The notes beneath the pieces were generated by a model. It was not told the origin of the DNA and searched no databases. It was given only the letters and a program-made list of their open reading frames with translations. A stretch of 64,000 nucleotides of DNA from Candidatus Alistipes faecavium. GTDB lineage: Bacteria > Bacteroidota > Bacteroidia > Bacteroidales > Rikenellaceae. Of this stretch, positions 9,044-16,575 are shown one piece after another (the stretch's first letter is position 1; each line of letters opens with the position of its first letter). The DNA lies in NCBI GenBank assembly GCA_019118605.1, contig DWYP01000014.1:34528-98527 (forward strand), read 5' to 3'. Made by a program: the position numbers and the translations under genes.

Positions 9044-10243
9044 ATGAAAAAATTTGCTTTTATTCTCGGCGCCCTGGTCCTTGCCGGCTCGACCGTATCG
9101 GCTCAGGATATGCCTAAAAAGCCCAGTTTCGCGGGGTTCGTGACCAACGGCTTCTGGGACAACTGGGAGATCTCGCTCGGGGCGGGCAGCGGCACGGCCT
9201 TCTCGAACGGGGACAACCTCGGAGCCCGGAAGGATCGCTTCGGATTCGAGGGGAACTTTGCGATCACGAAATGGATCCATCCGGTCGTGGGCATGCGCGC
9301 CCAGCTGCAGGGCGGGTGGTTCAACAACTTCGATCCCGTGGGAGGGAAGATGACCTGGCCCTACCTGTTCGCACACGCCGACGCCATGATCAACCTCTCG
9401 AACTGGATCGGCGGATACCGTGAGGATCGTGCCTATTATGCCGTGCCGTTCGCCGGTTTCGGATACGTGGCCACGAACTTCACCGACAAGAGCCAGACCG
9501 ACAACATGTCGGGCACGAGTCAGGGATTTGCCGTGGCCGCGGGTCTTCTCAACAAGTTCCGCATTTCGCGGGCCTTCGATTTCAACATCGAGCTCAAGGG
9601 CATGCTGATGCGTTCGGCCGACACTCCGGTGGCGTTCGACGGCTCGTACCTCTTCGGGCTTACGGCAACGGCAGGATTTACGTACCGCTTCAACCAGCGT
9701 GCGTGGACGCGGGGCCTGCCGGGATATACGATGGCCGACATCGAGGCCTTCCAGGATGCCGTAGCCGCCAGCCTGGCTGCCGCCGCGGTGCTTGAGGCCG
9801 AGAATGCCGATCTTTCGCAGCAGCTCACCAAGGCCCAGAAGGCGCAGGCTGCTGCCGAAGCTGCCGCCGCCAAGGCGCAGGCCGCCGCCGCTGCCGCTCC
9901 GACCGCCCCGGCCAATCCGGCTGTCGACGAGGAGACGATCATCCTGTTCAACTACAGCATGTCGACGCTGACCCCGCAGGAGCAGACGCGTCTGAAGCTC
10001 GTAGCCGACAAGATCAAGAGCGGCCCGTCGGATGCCGTCTATACGATTGTCGGATATGCCGACCAGCAGACCGGATCGAAGAGCGGCAACAAGCGCGTGG
10101 CCGAGAACCGAGCCAAACGGGTCTATGACTACCTGATTTCGCTGGGTGTGAATGCCGATCAGCTGACCTACGAAGGCAAGGGCAACTCGCCCGATCCGTT
10201 CAAGGAGGTGCAGGACGCCAACCGCGCCGCGATCATCCAGTAA
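9044..10243 (+). CDS. OmpA family outer membrane protein
   Basis: A 399-residue protein beginning with a clear signal peptide (MKKFAFILGALVLAGSTVSA). An upstream in-frame ATG (8942) adds 34 atypical residues and is rejected. Residues about 25-235 form an N-terminal beta-barrel-like region. A helical, Ala/Gln-rich linker follows (about 245-290, likely coiled coil), then a C-terminal OmpA peptidoglycan-binding domain (about 300-395; IILFNYSMSTLTPQEQ, NKRVAENRAKRVYDYLISLGV, NRAAIIQ). It likely anchors the outer membrane to the cell wall. It is monocistronic, flanked by terminators. A TATCATTG near 9032 may be a weak -7 element. Confidence 0.9.
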   Translation: MKKFAFILGALVLAGSTVSAQDMPKKPSFAGFVTNGFWDNWEISLGAGSGTAFSNGDNLGARKDRFGFEGNFAITKWIHPVVGMRAQLQGGWFNNFDPVGGKMTWPYLFAHADAMINLSNWIGGYREDRAYYAVPFAGFGYVATNFTDKSQTDNMSGTSQGFAVAAGLLNKFRISRAFDFNIELKGMLMRSADTPVAFDGSYLFGLTATAGFTYRFNQRAWTRGLPGYTMADIEAFQDAVAASLAAAAVLEAENADLSQQLTKAQKAQAAAEAAAAKAQAAAAAAPTAPANPAVDEETIILFNYSMSTLTPQEQTRLKLVADKIKSGPSDAVYTIVGYADQQTGSKSGNKRVAENRAKRVYDYLISLGVNADQLTYEGKGNSPDPFKEVQDANRAAIIQ

Positions 10244-10313
10244 TGCCAGGGCCCGGAACCCCGGCGGAGCGCAGATCGTCCGGACGATAAACCCGCCGGC
10301 GGATGAAAAGGGC

Positions 10314-10349
10314 AGAGGTGCAGGAGCGTATCCTGCGCCTCTTTTTTTG
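10314..10349 (+). terminator. Intrinsic terminator after the OmpA-family gene
   Basis: A stem AGAGG-GCAGGA pairs with TCCTGC-CCTCT and is followed by T7 (about 10342-10348). It closes the OmpA transcript. The DUF721 gene converges on it from the right. Confidence 0.8.
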
Positions 10350-10451
10350 TGCGCGGAGGGGATGCGTTTTCGTACGCGTGACGTGCGTGTGATTCCGGCA
10401 TTCTTTGGGCCGGGAGGGAGGGGAGGAGATTCGGGAGGCTCCGGTCGCGGG

Positions 10452-10745
10452 TCAGCGGATCTCGACGGCCTGGACGATGCGGATGCCCGCGCGGCGGTTG
10501 ATAGCCTCGCAGAGGGCGTCGCGCTGGAGGAAGAGCTCCGAGCGCAGGACGCTCGAACGCATGCGGACATGGAGGATGTGCCTGCTGTCGAGGCGCAGCT
10601 CCGTGGTCTCGGCGGCGGCGCGTTCGCCGACGACCGCACGCCACGTGTCGGGCAGCTTCCCTTCGGCAACCTTCGCGGCGACATAGGGGCGTTTGAAGAA
10701 CTCCTCGAGCAGGTCGCCCACGAGCATGGTTTTCGTGCGTCTCAT
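10452..10745 (-). CDS. DUF721 / DciA-like protein
   Basis: A 97-residue basic protein (MRRTKTMLVGDLLEEFFKRP ... LPDTWRAVVGE ... HVRMRSSVLRSELFLQRDAL). The spacing of W-AVVG and the SSVLRSEL element mark the DUF721 family, related to DciA, which helps load replicative helicase in bacteria lacking DnaC. Its ATG overlaps the recF stop by 4 nt (ATGA), so translation is probably coupled. The recF-DUF721 pairing is common in Bacteroidetes and supports a replication/repair role, but a helicase-loading function for this short form is inference. Confidence 0.85.
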   Translation of the reverse strand: MRRTKTMLVGDLLEEFFKRPYVAAKVAEGKLPDTWRAVVGERAAAETTELRLDSRHILHVRMRSSVLRSELFLQRDALCEAINRRAGIRIVQAVEIR

Positions 10746-11911
10746 GGCTGCGGTGCGGGAGTGGAGGTGGGTGTGGTTGCGGTCGTTTCTGCGGAGGCCG
10801 CGGGCTCGTCCCCGGTACGGAGGATCGGCTCGATGGCGCCGTTTTCGACCCGGAAGAGGCGGTAGTCGCTTCCCGCGCGGTCGAGGATCGTCCGCAGGCG
10901 CGTGGGGTTGCAGTCGGTGATGAGGATCTGTCCGAAGGCGTCGTCCGCCACCAGGCGGATGAGCTGCTCGACACGCCCGGCGTCGAGCTTGTCGAACAGG
11001 TCGTCGAGCAGCAGCAGCGGGCGTTCGTGTCTCTCCTCTGCGAGAATGGCGTACTGCGCCAGCTTGAGGGCGATCAGGAAGGATTTCTGCTGCCCCTGGG
11101 AGCCGTATTTGCGCAGCGGGTATCCGCCGATGCGCAGCGTGAGGTCGTCGCGGTGGATTCCCGCCGTGGTGAACTCGTTGACGAGGTCTTTCTGGCGCGC
11201 GGCGCGCAGGATCTCCTCGAACGGTCGGTCGTTGAGCTCCGAGCGGTACGAGAGTTCGACCTGCTCGCGGTCGTCCGACAGGCGGCGGTAGTACTCCGCG
11301 ACGATGGGCTGCAGGCGTTCTGTGAACTCCCGGCGGCGGGCATGGATCGACTCGCCGTGTTCGCACAGCTGGCGGTCGTAAATCCCGAGCATCGTCTCGT
11401 CGGGCTGCATCTTCAGCAGCCGGTTGCGCTCCCCGAGGACGGCATTGTAACGCATCACGGAGGCCAGATACGTGCGGTCGAGCTGCGAGATGAAGGCGTT
11501 GAGGTAGCGGCGCCGTTCGTCGGCGGCATCGGAGATCAGGGCGCTGTCGGAGGGCGATACGATCACCGCCGGGAGGAGCCCCACGTGGTCGGCGAGGCGT
11601 TCGTACTCCTTGTCGTTGCGTTTGAGGATCTTCCCGCCCTTGCGGGAGAACGAGCAGACGACCTTCTCGCGCCGCTGCCCGTCGGAGAGGTACTGCCCCT
11701 CGAGCAGGAAGCAGTCGGCTCCGTGGCGGATGCTCTGGCCGTCGGTCATCTGCAGCGACGACTTGCACATCGACAGGTAGTAGACGGCGTCCAGGACATT
11801 GGTCTTCCCGGCGCCGTTGTCTCCCACGAAGCAGTTCACGCCCTCTCCGAGTTCGAGATCTTCGCGGGCGATGTTTTTAAAATTCAGCAGCGTGATTTTC
11901 TTCAGAAACAT
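10742..11911 (-). CDS. recF: DNA replication and repair protein RecF
   Basis: A 389-residue SMC-like ATPase that helps RecR/RecO load RecA at gaps. It begins with LKKITLLNFKNI, has Walker A GDNGAGKT (residues 30-37), an ABC-type signature region (RKYGSQGQQKSFLIALKLAQ) and Walker B LLLLDDLFDKLD. The C-terminus carries about 20 low-complexity Ala/Thr/Pro residues not usual in RecF. The start at 11911 is favoured over an ATG 11 codons upstream because the conserved N-terminus begins there and a TATTTTTG box (11916-11923, minus) lies only 4 nt before it, implying an almost leaderless mRNA. It overlaps the DUF721 gene. Confidence 0.95.
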   Translation of the reverse strand: MFLKKITLLNFKNIAREDLELGEGVNCFVGDNGAGKTNVLDAVYYLSMCKSSLQMTDGQSIRHGADCFLLEGQYLSDGQRREKVVCSFSRKGGKILKRNDKEYERLADHVGLLPAVIVSPSDSALISDAADERRRYLNAFISQLDRTYLASVMRYNAVLGERNRLLKMQPDETMLGIYDRQLCEHGESIHARRREFTERLQPIVAEYYRRLSDDREQVELSYRSELNDRPFEEILRAARQKDLVNEFTTAGIHRDDLTLRIGGYPLRKYGSQGQQKSFLIALKLAQYAILAEERHERPLLLLDDLFDKLDAGRVEQLIRLVADDAFGQILITDCNPTRLRTILDRAGSDYRLFRVENGAIEPILRTGDEPAASAETTATTPTSTPAPQP

Positions 11912-11915
11912 ACGA

Positions 11916-11923
11916 CAAAAATA
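11916..11923 (-). promoter_or_regulatory. Candidate -7 element for recF
   Basis: The minus strand reads TATTTTTG, matching TAnnTTTG, 4 nt upstream of the recF ATG. No TTG lies at the expected -33 distance, so support is moderate. Confidence 0.45.
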
Positions 11924-11943
11924 CAAAAATTCCCGACACGACA

Positions 11944-11973
11944 TTGTACATTGTGAATAGTTTTGTATCTTTG
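11944..11973 (+). promoter_or_regulatory. Consensus promoter for the TPR protein-ribH operon
   Basis: TTG at 11944-11946, a 19-nt spacer and TATCTTTG at 11966-11973. Both elements and spacing fit the Bacteroidetes housekeeping consensus exactly. The first gene starts 44 nt downstream. Confidence 0.8.
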
Positions 11974-12017
11974 CAGGCTATCATACGGAATTATAAACTA
12001 AAACATCTATAAGCAAT

Positions 12018-12701
12018 ATGGCAAAACAGAACGTCGCCGGACAGGAGACCCTCGGCGAAGCAATGAACAAGACGGAGCTCTTTTTCGAGAAGAACGGCCG
12101 GAAGATGACCTATGTTTTCCTCATGCTGCTCGTCATCGCGGCGCTGATATACGGTTATCGCGTGCTGATCGTCCACCCGCGTGCGGAGAAGGCCGCCGAG
12201 ATGATCGCCGAGGCGCAGAACCGCTTCGATGCCGAGAACCCCGACTTCGAACTGGCCCTCGTGGGCGATGCCAACGGTGCGGGCTTCCTCGACGTGATCG
12301 AGCAGTACGACTCGACGCCTTCGGGCAACCTTGCCAAGCACTATGCGGGGATCTGCTACCTGCGTACGGGCGACTTGGAGAACGCCGCGAAATACCTTTC
12401 GAAGTTCTCGCCCCTGAAGGGCATCCCGGGAGCGATCGTCAACGCCCAGAACTACGGGCTGCAGGGCGACGTGGCCGTGGAGCGTCAGGACTACGCCTCC
12501 GCGGTGAAGTTCTATGACAAGGCCGTCGAGGCCGCCGACAACAACCTCACGGCCCCGATGTACCTGCGCAAGGCAGGGCTCGCCGAGCAGGCCCAGGGCA
12601 ACGACGCCAAGGCTGCGGCCTACTACGAGGAGATCCTGACCTCGTATCCCGCATCGCTGGAGGCCCGTGAGGCCGAGAAACTCCTCGGCACCATCGAGTA
12701 A
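12018..12701 (+). CDS. Membrane-anchored TPR protein
   Basis: A 227-residue protein with a short cytoplasmic N-terminus, one membrane helix at about residues 34-55 (MTYVFLMLLVIAALIYGYRVL) and a helical tetratricopeptide repeat region (KHYAGICYLRTGDLENAAKYL, GLQGDVAVERQDYASAVKFYDKAVE, YEEILTSYP). The layout resembles YfgM/BamD-like inner-membrane TPR proteins involved in envelope protein traffic, but no specific partner can be named. It is driven by a consensus promoter, and ribH follows 21 nt after the stop in the same operon, an order often seen in Bacteroidetes. Confidence 0.85.
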   Translation: MAKQNVAGQETLGEAMNKTELFFEKNGRKMTYVFLMLLVIAALIYGYRVLIVHPRAEKAAEMIAEAQNRFDAENPDFELALVGDANGAGFLDVIEQYDSTPSGNLAKHYAGICYLRTGDLENAAKYLSKFSPLKGIPGAIVNAQNYGLQGDVAVERQDYASAVKFYDKAVEAADNNLTAPMYLRKAGLAEQAQGNDAKAAAYYEEILTSYPASLEAREAEKLLGTIE

Positions 12702-12722
12702 CCCATCCAAACGCAGCAACGC

Positions 12723-13253
12723 ATGGCGACCAGAAACCATAATCTCTCCCAGTTCGACGCGCCGCTGCCGTCGGCCGAGGACATGCGCTTCGGCATCGTG
12801 GTGGCGGAGTGGAACCGCGAGGTCACGGAGGCCCTGCTCGAGGGTGCCGTGCGCACGCTCCGTGCCGCGGGGTGTCCCGACATGAACATCCAGATCAAAT
12901 ATGTCCCGGGCACCTTCGAACTGGCTCTCGGCGCGCAGTTCTTCGCCGAGTACACCGATGTCGACGCCGTGATTGCGCTGGGCTGCGTGATCCAGGGCGA
13001 TACGCGCCATTTCGACTTCATCTGCCAGGGGGTGACGCAGGGTATCACGCAGCTGCAGATCCAGTGGAACATGCCCATTGCATTCGGCGTGCTGACGGTC
13101 AACGACATGCAGCAGGCGCTGGACCGTTGCGGAGGCCGCCTCGGCAACAAGGGCGACGAAGCCGCTGCCGCAGCCATCAACATGGTCAAGCTGCAGATCG
13201 ACATGGAGGCCGCATCGCCCGACAAGGAGCCCGATCGGCGCAACATCAACTGA
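12723..13253 (+). CDS. ribH: 6,7-dimethyl-8-ribityllumazine synthase
   Basis: A 176-residue lumazine synthase that condenses ribityl-aminouracil with dihydroxybutanone phosphate, the penultimate step of riboflavin synthesis. It shows FGIVVAEWN at strand one, VPGTFELALGA, GCVIQGDTRHFDFI with the catalytic His, and FGVLTVNDMQQALDRCGG with GNKGDEAA near the C-terminus. The C-terminal ~20 residues (after MVKLQID) are a polar extension beyond the usual ~155-residue core. It is the second gene of an operon with the TPR protein, followed by a G9 run and a strong terminator. Confidence 0.96.
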   Translation: MATRNHNLSQFDAPLPSAEDMRFGIVVAEWNREVTEALLEGAVRTLRAAGCPDMNIQIKYVPGTFELALGAQFFAEYTDVDAVIALGCVIQGDTRHFDFICQGVTQGITQLQIQWNMPIAFGVLTVNDMQQALDRCGGRLGNKGDEAAAAAINMVKLQIDMEAASPDKEPDRRNIN

Positions 13254-13305
13254 TCCTCGGCCGGGGGGGGGTGAACTCCGGCCGATCCGCGTACATGCAA
13301 TATCA

Positions 13306-13344
13306 GAAAGGGATCCATTCATGCGAATGGATCCCTTCTTTTTT
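13306..13344 (+). terminator. Intrinsic terminator after ribH
   Basis: A perfect 13-bp stem (13308-13320 with 13325-13337), a four-base loop and a T-rich tail. The A-rich left flank suggests it may also end the convergent symporter transcript. Confidence 0.85.
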
Positions 13345-13399
13345 GCGTGGTCTCTCCGCTGCGGTGCCGCACGGCGGCCTTCCGCGCGGCGCCCGCCCC

Positions 13400-14749
13400 C
13401 TAAAAGATCCCCAGGTTGTCGAGGAAGATCAGCAACAGGATAATCGGGCAGACGTACCGCAGAAGGAAGATGTAAAGCCTGTAGATGCGGAATTTCAGGG
13501 CCCCGTTGTTGGTGATCTGCGCCTTGAGGATCTGCTGGTCGAGCCTCCACCCCACAAAGATGCAGGTGAAGAATCCGCCCAGCGGCAGCAGGATGTTGGC
13601 CGTGATGTAGTCCAGCGAGTCGAAGATGCTCAGCCCGCAGATCTTCCAGCCTCCGAGCACTCCGAGCGAGAGCGACGCCACGGTGCCGAGCACCATCGTG
13701 GCCGCGGTCGTTGTCCATGCCGCGGCCCGGCGGCTCAGGCGCCACTCCTCGTGCAGGTATGCCGTGATGACCTCATGCAGCGAGATGGTCGAGGTGAGGG
13801 CCGCGACGACCAGCAGCAGGAAGAAGACACTCGACCATACCATGCTCAGCGGCATGGTGTTGAAGATCCCCGGCAGGGTGATGAATACCAGCGAGGGCCC
13901 CGACGAGGGCTCGATCCCCGCGCTGAAGACCGCCGGGAAGATCACCACGCCGGCCAGTACGGCCACCAGCGTGTCGAGAATCGTGACGTTGAGGGCCGTG
14001 TGCCGCAGGTTGGTGTCGGGCTTGAAGTAGGAGGCATAGGTCACCATCGTGCCGATGCCGATCGAGAGCGAGAAGAAGGCCTGCCCGAGGGCCACCAGAA
14101 TCGTTGAGGCGGTGACCTTCGAGAAGTCGGGCTTGAAGAAGAACCGGAGTCCCTCGATGCTCCCGGGCATCGTCATGGCGTGGATCGCCAGCGTGATGAG
14201 GATCGCGAACAACAGGGGCATGAGCAGCTTGGCCGAGCGTTCGATGCCCTTCTGGACGCCCAGGGCGATGACGAAATGGGTCACCAGGACGAACAGCCCC
14301 GTGTAGAGCACCGGCCGCCAGGGGTTGCTGATGAAGTTCTCGAAGATGCTGCTGTACTCCTCGGGCGTTGTGAAGTGCGCGAGGCTCCCCGTCACGGAGT
14401 GGATCATGTATTCGGCCGTCCATCCGGAGACCACGAAATAGAACCCCAGGATCAGGAAGGCTGCCAGTACGCCGTTGTATCCGAGGAAGCTCCAGCGGGG
14501 ATTCAGCGCCCGGTAGGCACCCACGGCGTTTCGCTGCGAGGCCCGCCCGATGGTGAATTCCGCCACCATGACCGGCAGCCCCAGCAGCAGCACGCAGAGG
14601 ATGTAGATGACCAGAAAGGCCCCTCCACCGTTGTCTCCCGCCACGTAGGGGAACCTCCAGATGTTTCCCAGCCCTACGGAGCTGCCTGCGGCGACGAGCA
14701 CGGCGCTCAATTTTCCGCCCAGTGTGGCTCGGTTTTGTGAGTGATGCAT
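13400..14749 (-). CDS. Sodium:neurotransmitter symporter family transporter
   Basis: A 449-residue multi-pass membrane protein of the NSS/SNF family (LeuT fold), which couples Na+ entry to import of an amino acid or related solute. The unwound TM1 motif VAAGSSVGLGNIWRFPYVAGDNGGGAFL is diagnostic; further helices include FLVIYILCVLLLGLPVMVAEF and AFFSLSIGIGTMVTYASYF. About 11-12 helices can be counted, as in prokaryotic members. Substrate cannot be told from sequence. It is the most distal gene of a leftward group (dnaX, tyrS, folB), but a 76-bp gap before it may contain its own promoter. Confidence 0.92.
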   Translation of the reverse strand: MHHSQNRATLGGKLSAVLVAAGSSVGLGNIWRFPYVAGDNGGGAFLVIYILCVLLLGLPVMVAEFTIGRASQRNAVGAYRALNPRWSFLGYNGVLAAFLILGFYFVVSGWTAEYMIHSVTGSLAHFTTPEEYSSIFENFISNPWRPVLYTGLFVLVTHFVIALGVQKGIERSAKLLMPLLFAILITLAIHAMTMPGSIEGLRFFFKPDFSKVTASTILVALGQAFFSLSIGIGTMVTYASYFKPDTNLRHTALNVTILDTLVAVLAGVVIFPAVFSAGIEPSSGPSLVFITLPGIFNTMPLSMVWSSVFFLLLVVAALTSTISLHEVITAYLHEEWRLSRRAAAWTTTAATMVLGTVASLSLGVLGGWKICGLSIFDSLDYITANILLPLGGFFTCIFVGWRLDQQILKAQITNNGALKFRIYRLYIFLLRYVCPIILLLIFLDNLGIF

Positions 14750-14825
14750 AATCGAAATCGTTTATGTAGGGATGCCGTGCGGGTGCGGGCCTTTGGGGCC
14801 CAGACCTGCGGTTCCCGGCATCCGG

Positions 14826-15179
14826 TCATTTTTCCAGCACGACGCTGACGCGTTCGAGCTTGCCGCCCAGCGGCGGAGCCAGTTTCGATACCGTGCACTT
14901 TACGTGCCGGATCTGTGCGTATTCGGCGTACACCGCGTCGATGATGTTCATGGCCGCGCGTTCGATCGTCCGCTGCGTGACGCGCATCTGCGCGCGCACG
15001 ACCTCGTAGACCGTGAGGTAGTTGACGGCCTTCTCCACGCTGTCCTCCGCGGCGACGTCTCCCAGCTCGACCGTGATCTCCAGATCCACCGTGAAGCGGT
15101 TCCCGACCTTTCGTTCCAGCTCGTAACAGCCGTGCAGCGCCCGAAACTCCATGCGTTGCAGGACGATGCGGTACTCCAT
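14826..15179 (-). CDS. folB: Dihydroneopterin aldolase
   Basis: A 117-residue FolB-type enzyme converting 7,8-dihydroneopterin to 6-hydroxymethyl-dihydropterin in folate synthesis. It opens with MEYRIVLQRMEFRALHGCYE, where FRALHGCYELE contains the conserved glutamate region, and has FTVDLEI and the substrate-binding tail segment. It starts only 4 nt after the tyrS stop, so both are read from one mRNA. No other folate genes are in the window. Confidence 0.92.
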   Translation of the reverse strand: MEYRIVLQRMEFRALHGCYELERKVGNRFTVDLEITVELGDVAAEDSVEKAVNYLTVYEVVRAQMRVTQRTIERAAMNIIDAVYAEYAQIRHVKCTVSKLAPPLGGKLERVSVVLEK

Positions 15180-15183
15180 CTCC

Positions 15184-16488
15184 CTATTCGGCGATTACGA
15201 GGTAGTAGTTCTTCTTCCCGCGCTGCACGAGGAGGTATTTCCCGGCGATCAGCTCTCCGGTGCCCACCGTACGCATCGGGTCTGCGACCTTCTCCTTGTT
15301 GAGCGACACGCCGCCTCCCTGCACCATCTTGCGGCATTCGCCCTTCGAGGGGAAGATATCGGTAGCCGTGGCGCAGAGTTCCACGAAGGGAATCCCTGCC
15401 TCCAGTTCGGTGCGGGTCACGCGGTACTGCGGCACCCCCTCGAATACCTGCAGCAGGGTCTCTTCGTCCAGACGCCGCAGGGCCTCGGAGGTGGCGCCTC
15501 CGAAGAGGATATGCGAGGCCTCGACGGCCTTCTCGTACTCTTCGCGCGAGTGGATCATCACGGTGATCTCCTCCGCGAGGCGCTTCTGCAGCACGCGCAG
15601 GTGCGGGGCGGCCTCGTGCTCGGCGATCAGCCCTTCGATGGTCTCGCGGTCCAGGAGCGTGAAGATCTTGATGTAGCGCTTGGCGTCCTCGTCGCTGACG
15701 TTGAGCCAGAACTGATAGAACTTGTAGGGCGAAGTGTAGCGGGGGTCGAGCCAGACGTTGCCGCTTTCGGTCTTTCCGAACTTCGTGCCGTCGGCCTTGG
15801 TGATGAGCGGGCAGGTGATGGCGTAGGCTTCGGCCTCGGGCCCGAGCTTGCGGCGGATGAGCTCCGTGCCGGTGGTGATGTTTCCCCACTGGTCGGCGCC
15901 ACCGAGCTGGATCTTGCAGTTCATCGTCTGGTAGAGGTGCAGGAAGTCGTATCCCTGCACGAGCTGGTAGGTGAATTCGGTGAACGACATGCCGTCGCCC
16001 TCGCCGTTGAAGCGCTTCTTGACCGAATCCTTGGCCATCATGTAGTTGACCGTGATGCACTTGCCGATGTCGCGGATGAAATCCAGGAACGTGAATTCCT
16101 TCATCCAGTCGTAGTTGTTGACCATGCGTGCGGCGTTCGGGGCGTCGGAGTCGAAGTCGAGGAGCTTGGAGAGCTGCCGCTTGATGGCCTCCTGGTTGTG
16201 GCGCAGGGTCTGTTCGTCGAGAAGGTTCCGTTCCTGCGACTTGCCCGAGGGGTCGCCGATCATGCCCGTCGCACCGCCCACGAGGGCCAGCGGCCGGTGT
16301 CCGCACATCTGGAAGTGCTTGAGGATCATCACGCCGACCAGGTGGCCGATATGGAGCGAGTCGGCCGTGGGGTCGATGCCCAGATAGGCCGTCGTCATCT
16401 CCTTTTCGAGCTGTTCCTTTGCTCCGGGCATGATCGTGTGGATCATGCCGCGCCATTCGAGTTCTTCGATGAAGTTTTTCGTTGCCAT
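15184..16488 (-). CDS. tyrS: Tyrosine--tRNA ligase
   Basis: A 434-residue class I aminoacyl-tRNA synthetase that charges tRNA-Tyr. It contains the HIGH-type motif [12 protein letters not shown], the tyrosine-binding stretch [26 protein letters not shown] and the KMSKS-type loop [12 protein letters not shown]-terminal S4-like RNA-binding region follows ([10 protein letters not shown] ... [13 protein letters not shown]). The length matches bacterial TyrRS. It lies between dnaX (upstream, 87 bp) and folB (downstream, 4 bp). Confidence 0.96.
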   Translation of the reverse strand: MATKNFIEELEWRGMIHTIMPGAKEQLEKEMTTAYLGIDPTADSLHIGHLVGVMILKHFQMCGHRPLALVGGATGMIGDPSGKSQERNLLDEQTLRHNQEAIKRQLSKLLDFDSDAPNAARMVNNYDWMKEFTFLDFIRDIGKCITVNYMMAKDSVKKRFNGEGDGMSFTEFTYQLVQGYDFLHLYQTMNCKIQLGGADQWGNITTGTELIRRKLGPEAEAYAITCPLITKADGTKFGKTESGNVWLDPRYTSPYKFYQFWLNVSDEDAKRYIKIFTLLDRETIEGLIAEHEAAPHLRVLQKRLAEEITVMIHSREEYEKAVEASHILFGGATSEALRRLDEETLLQVFEGVPQYRVTRTELEAGIPFVELCATATDIFPSKGECRKMVQGGGVSLNKEKVADPMRTVGTGELIAGKYLLVQRGKKNYYLVIAE

Positions 16489-16575
16489 ATTGCTTTTCTC
16501 TTTTTTGTTTTTCCTTGTTTGTCGTTGTTTGTCGGATGCACCTGCCGGAATTCCTTCCGGAGCCCTGCGTTGCCG

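Noticed and set aside
13261..13271. G9 run just after ribH as a phase-variable switch.
   Set aside because: It is outside any coding frame and not placed between promoter elements, so length change would have no obvious effect.
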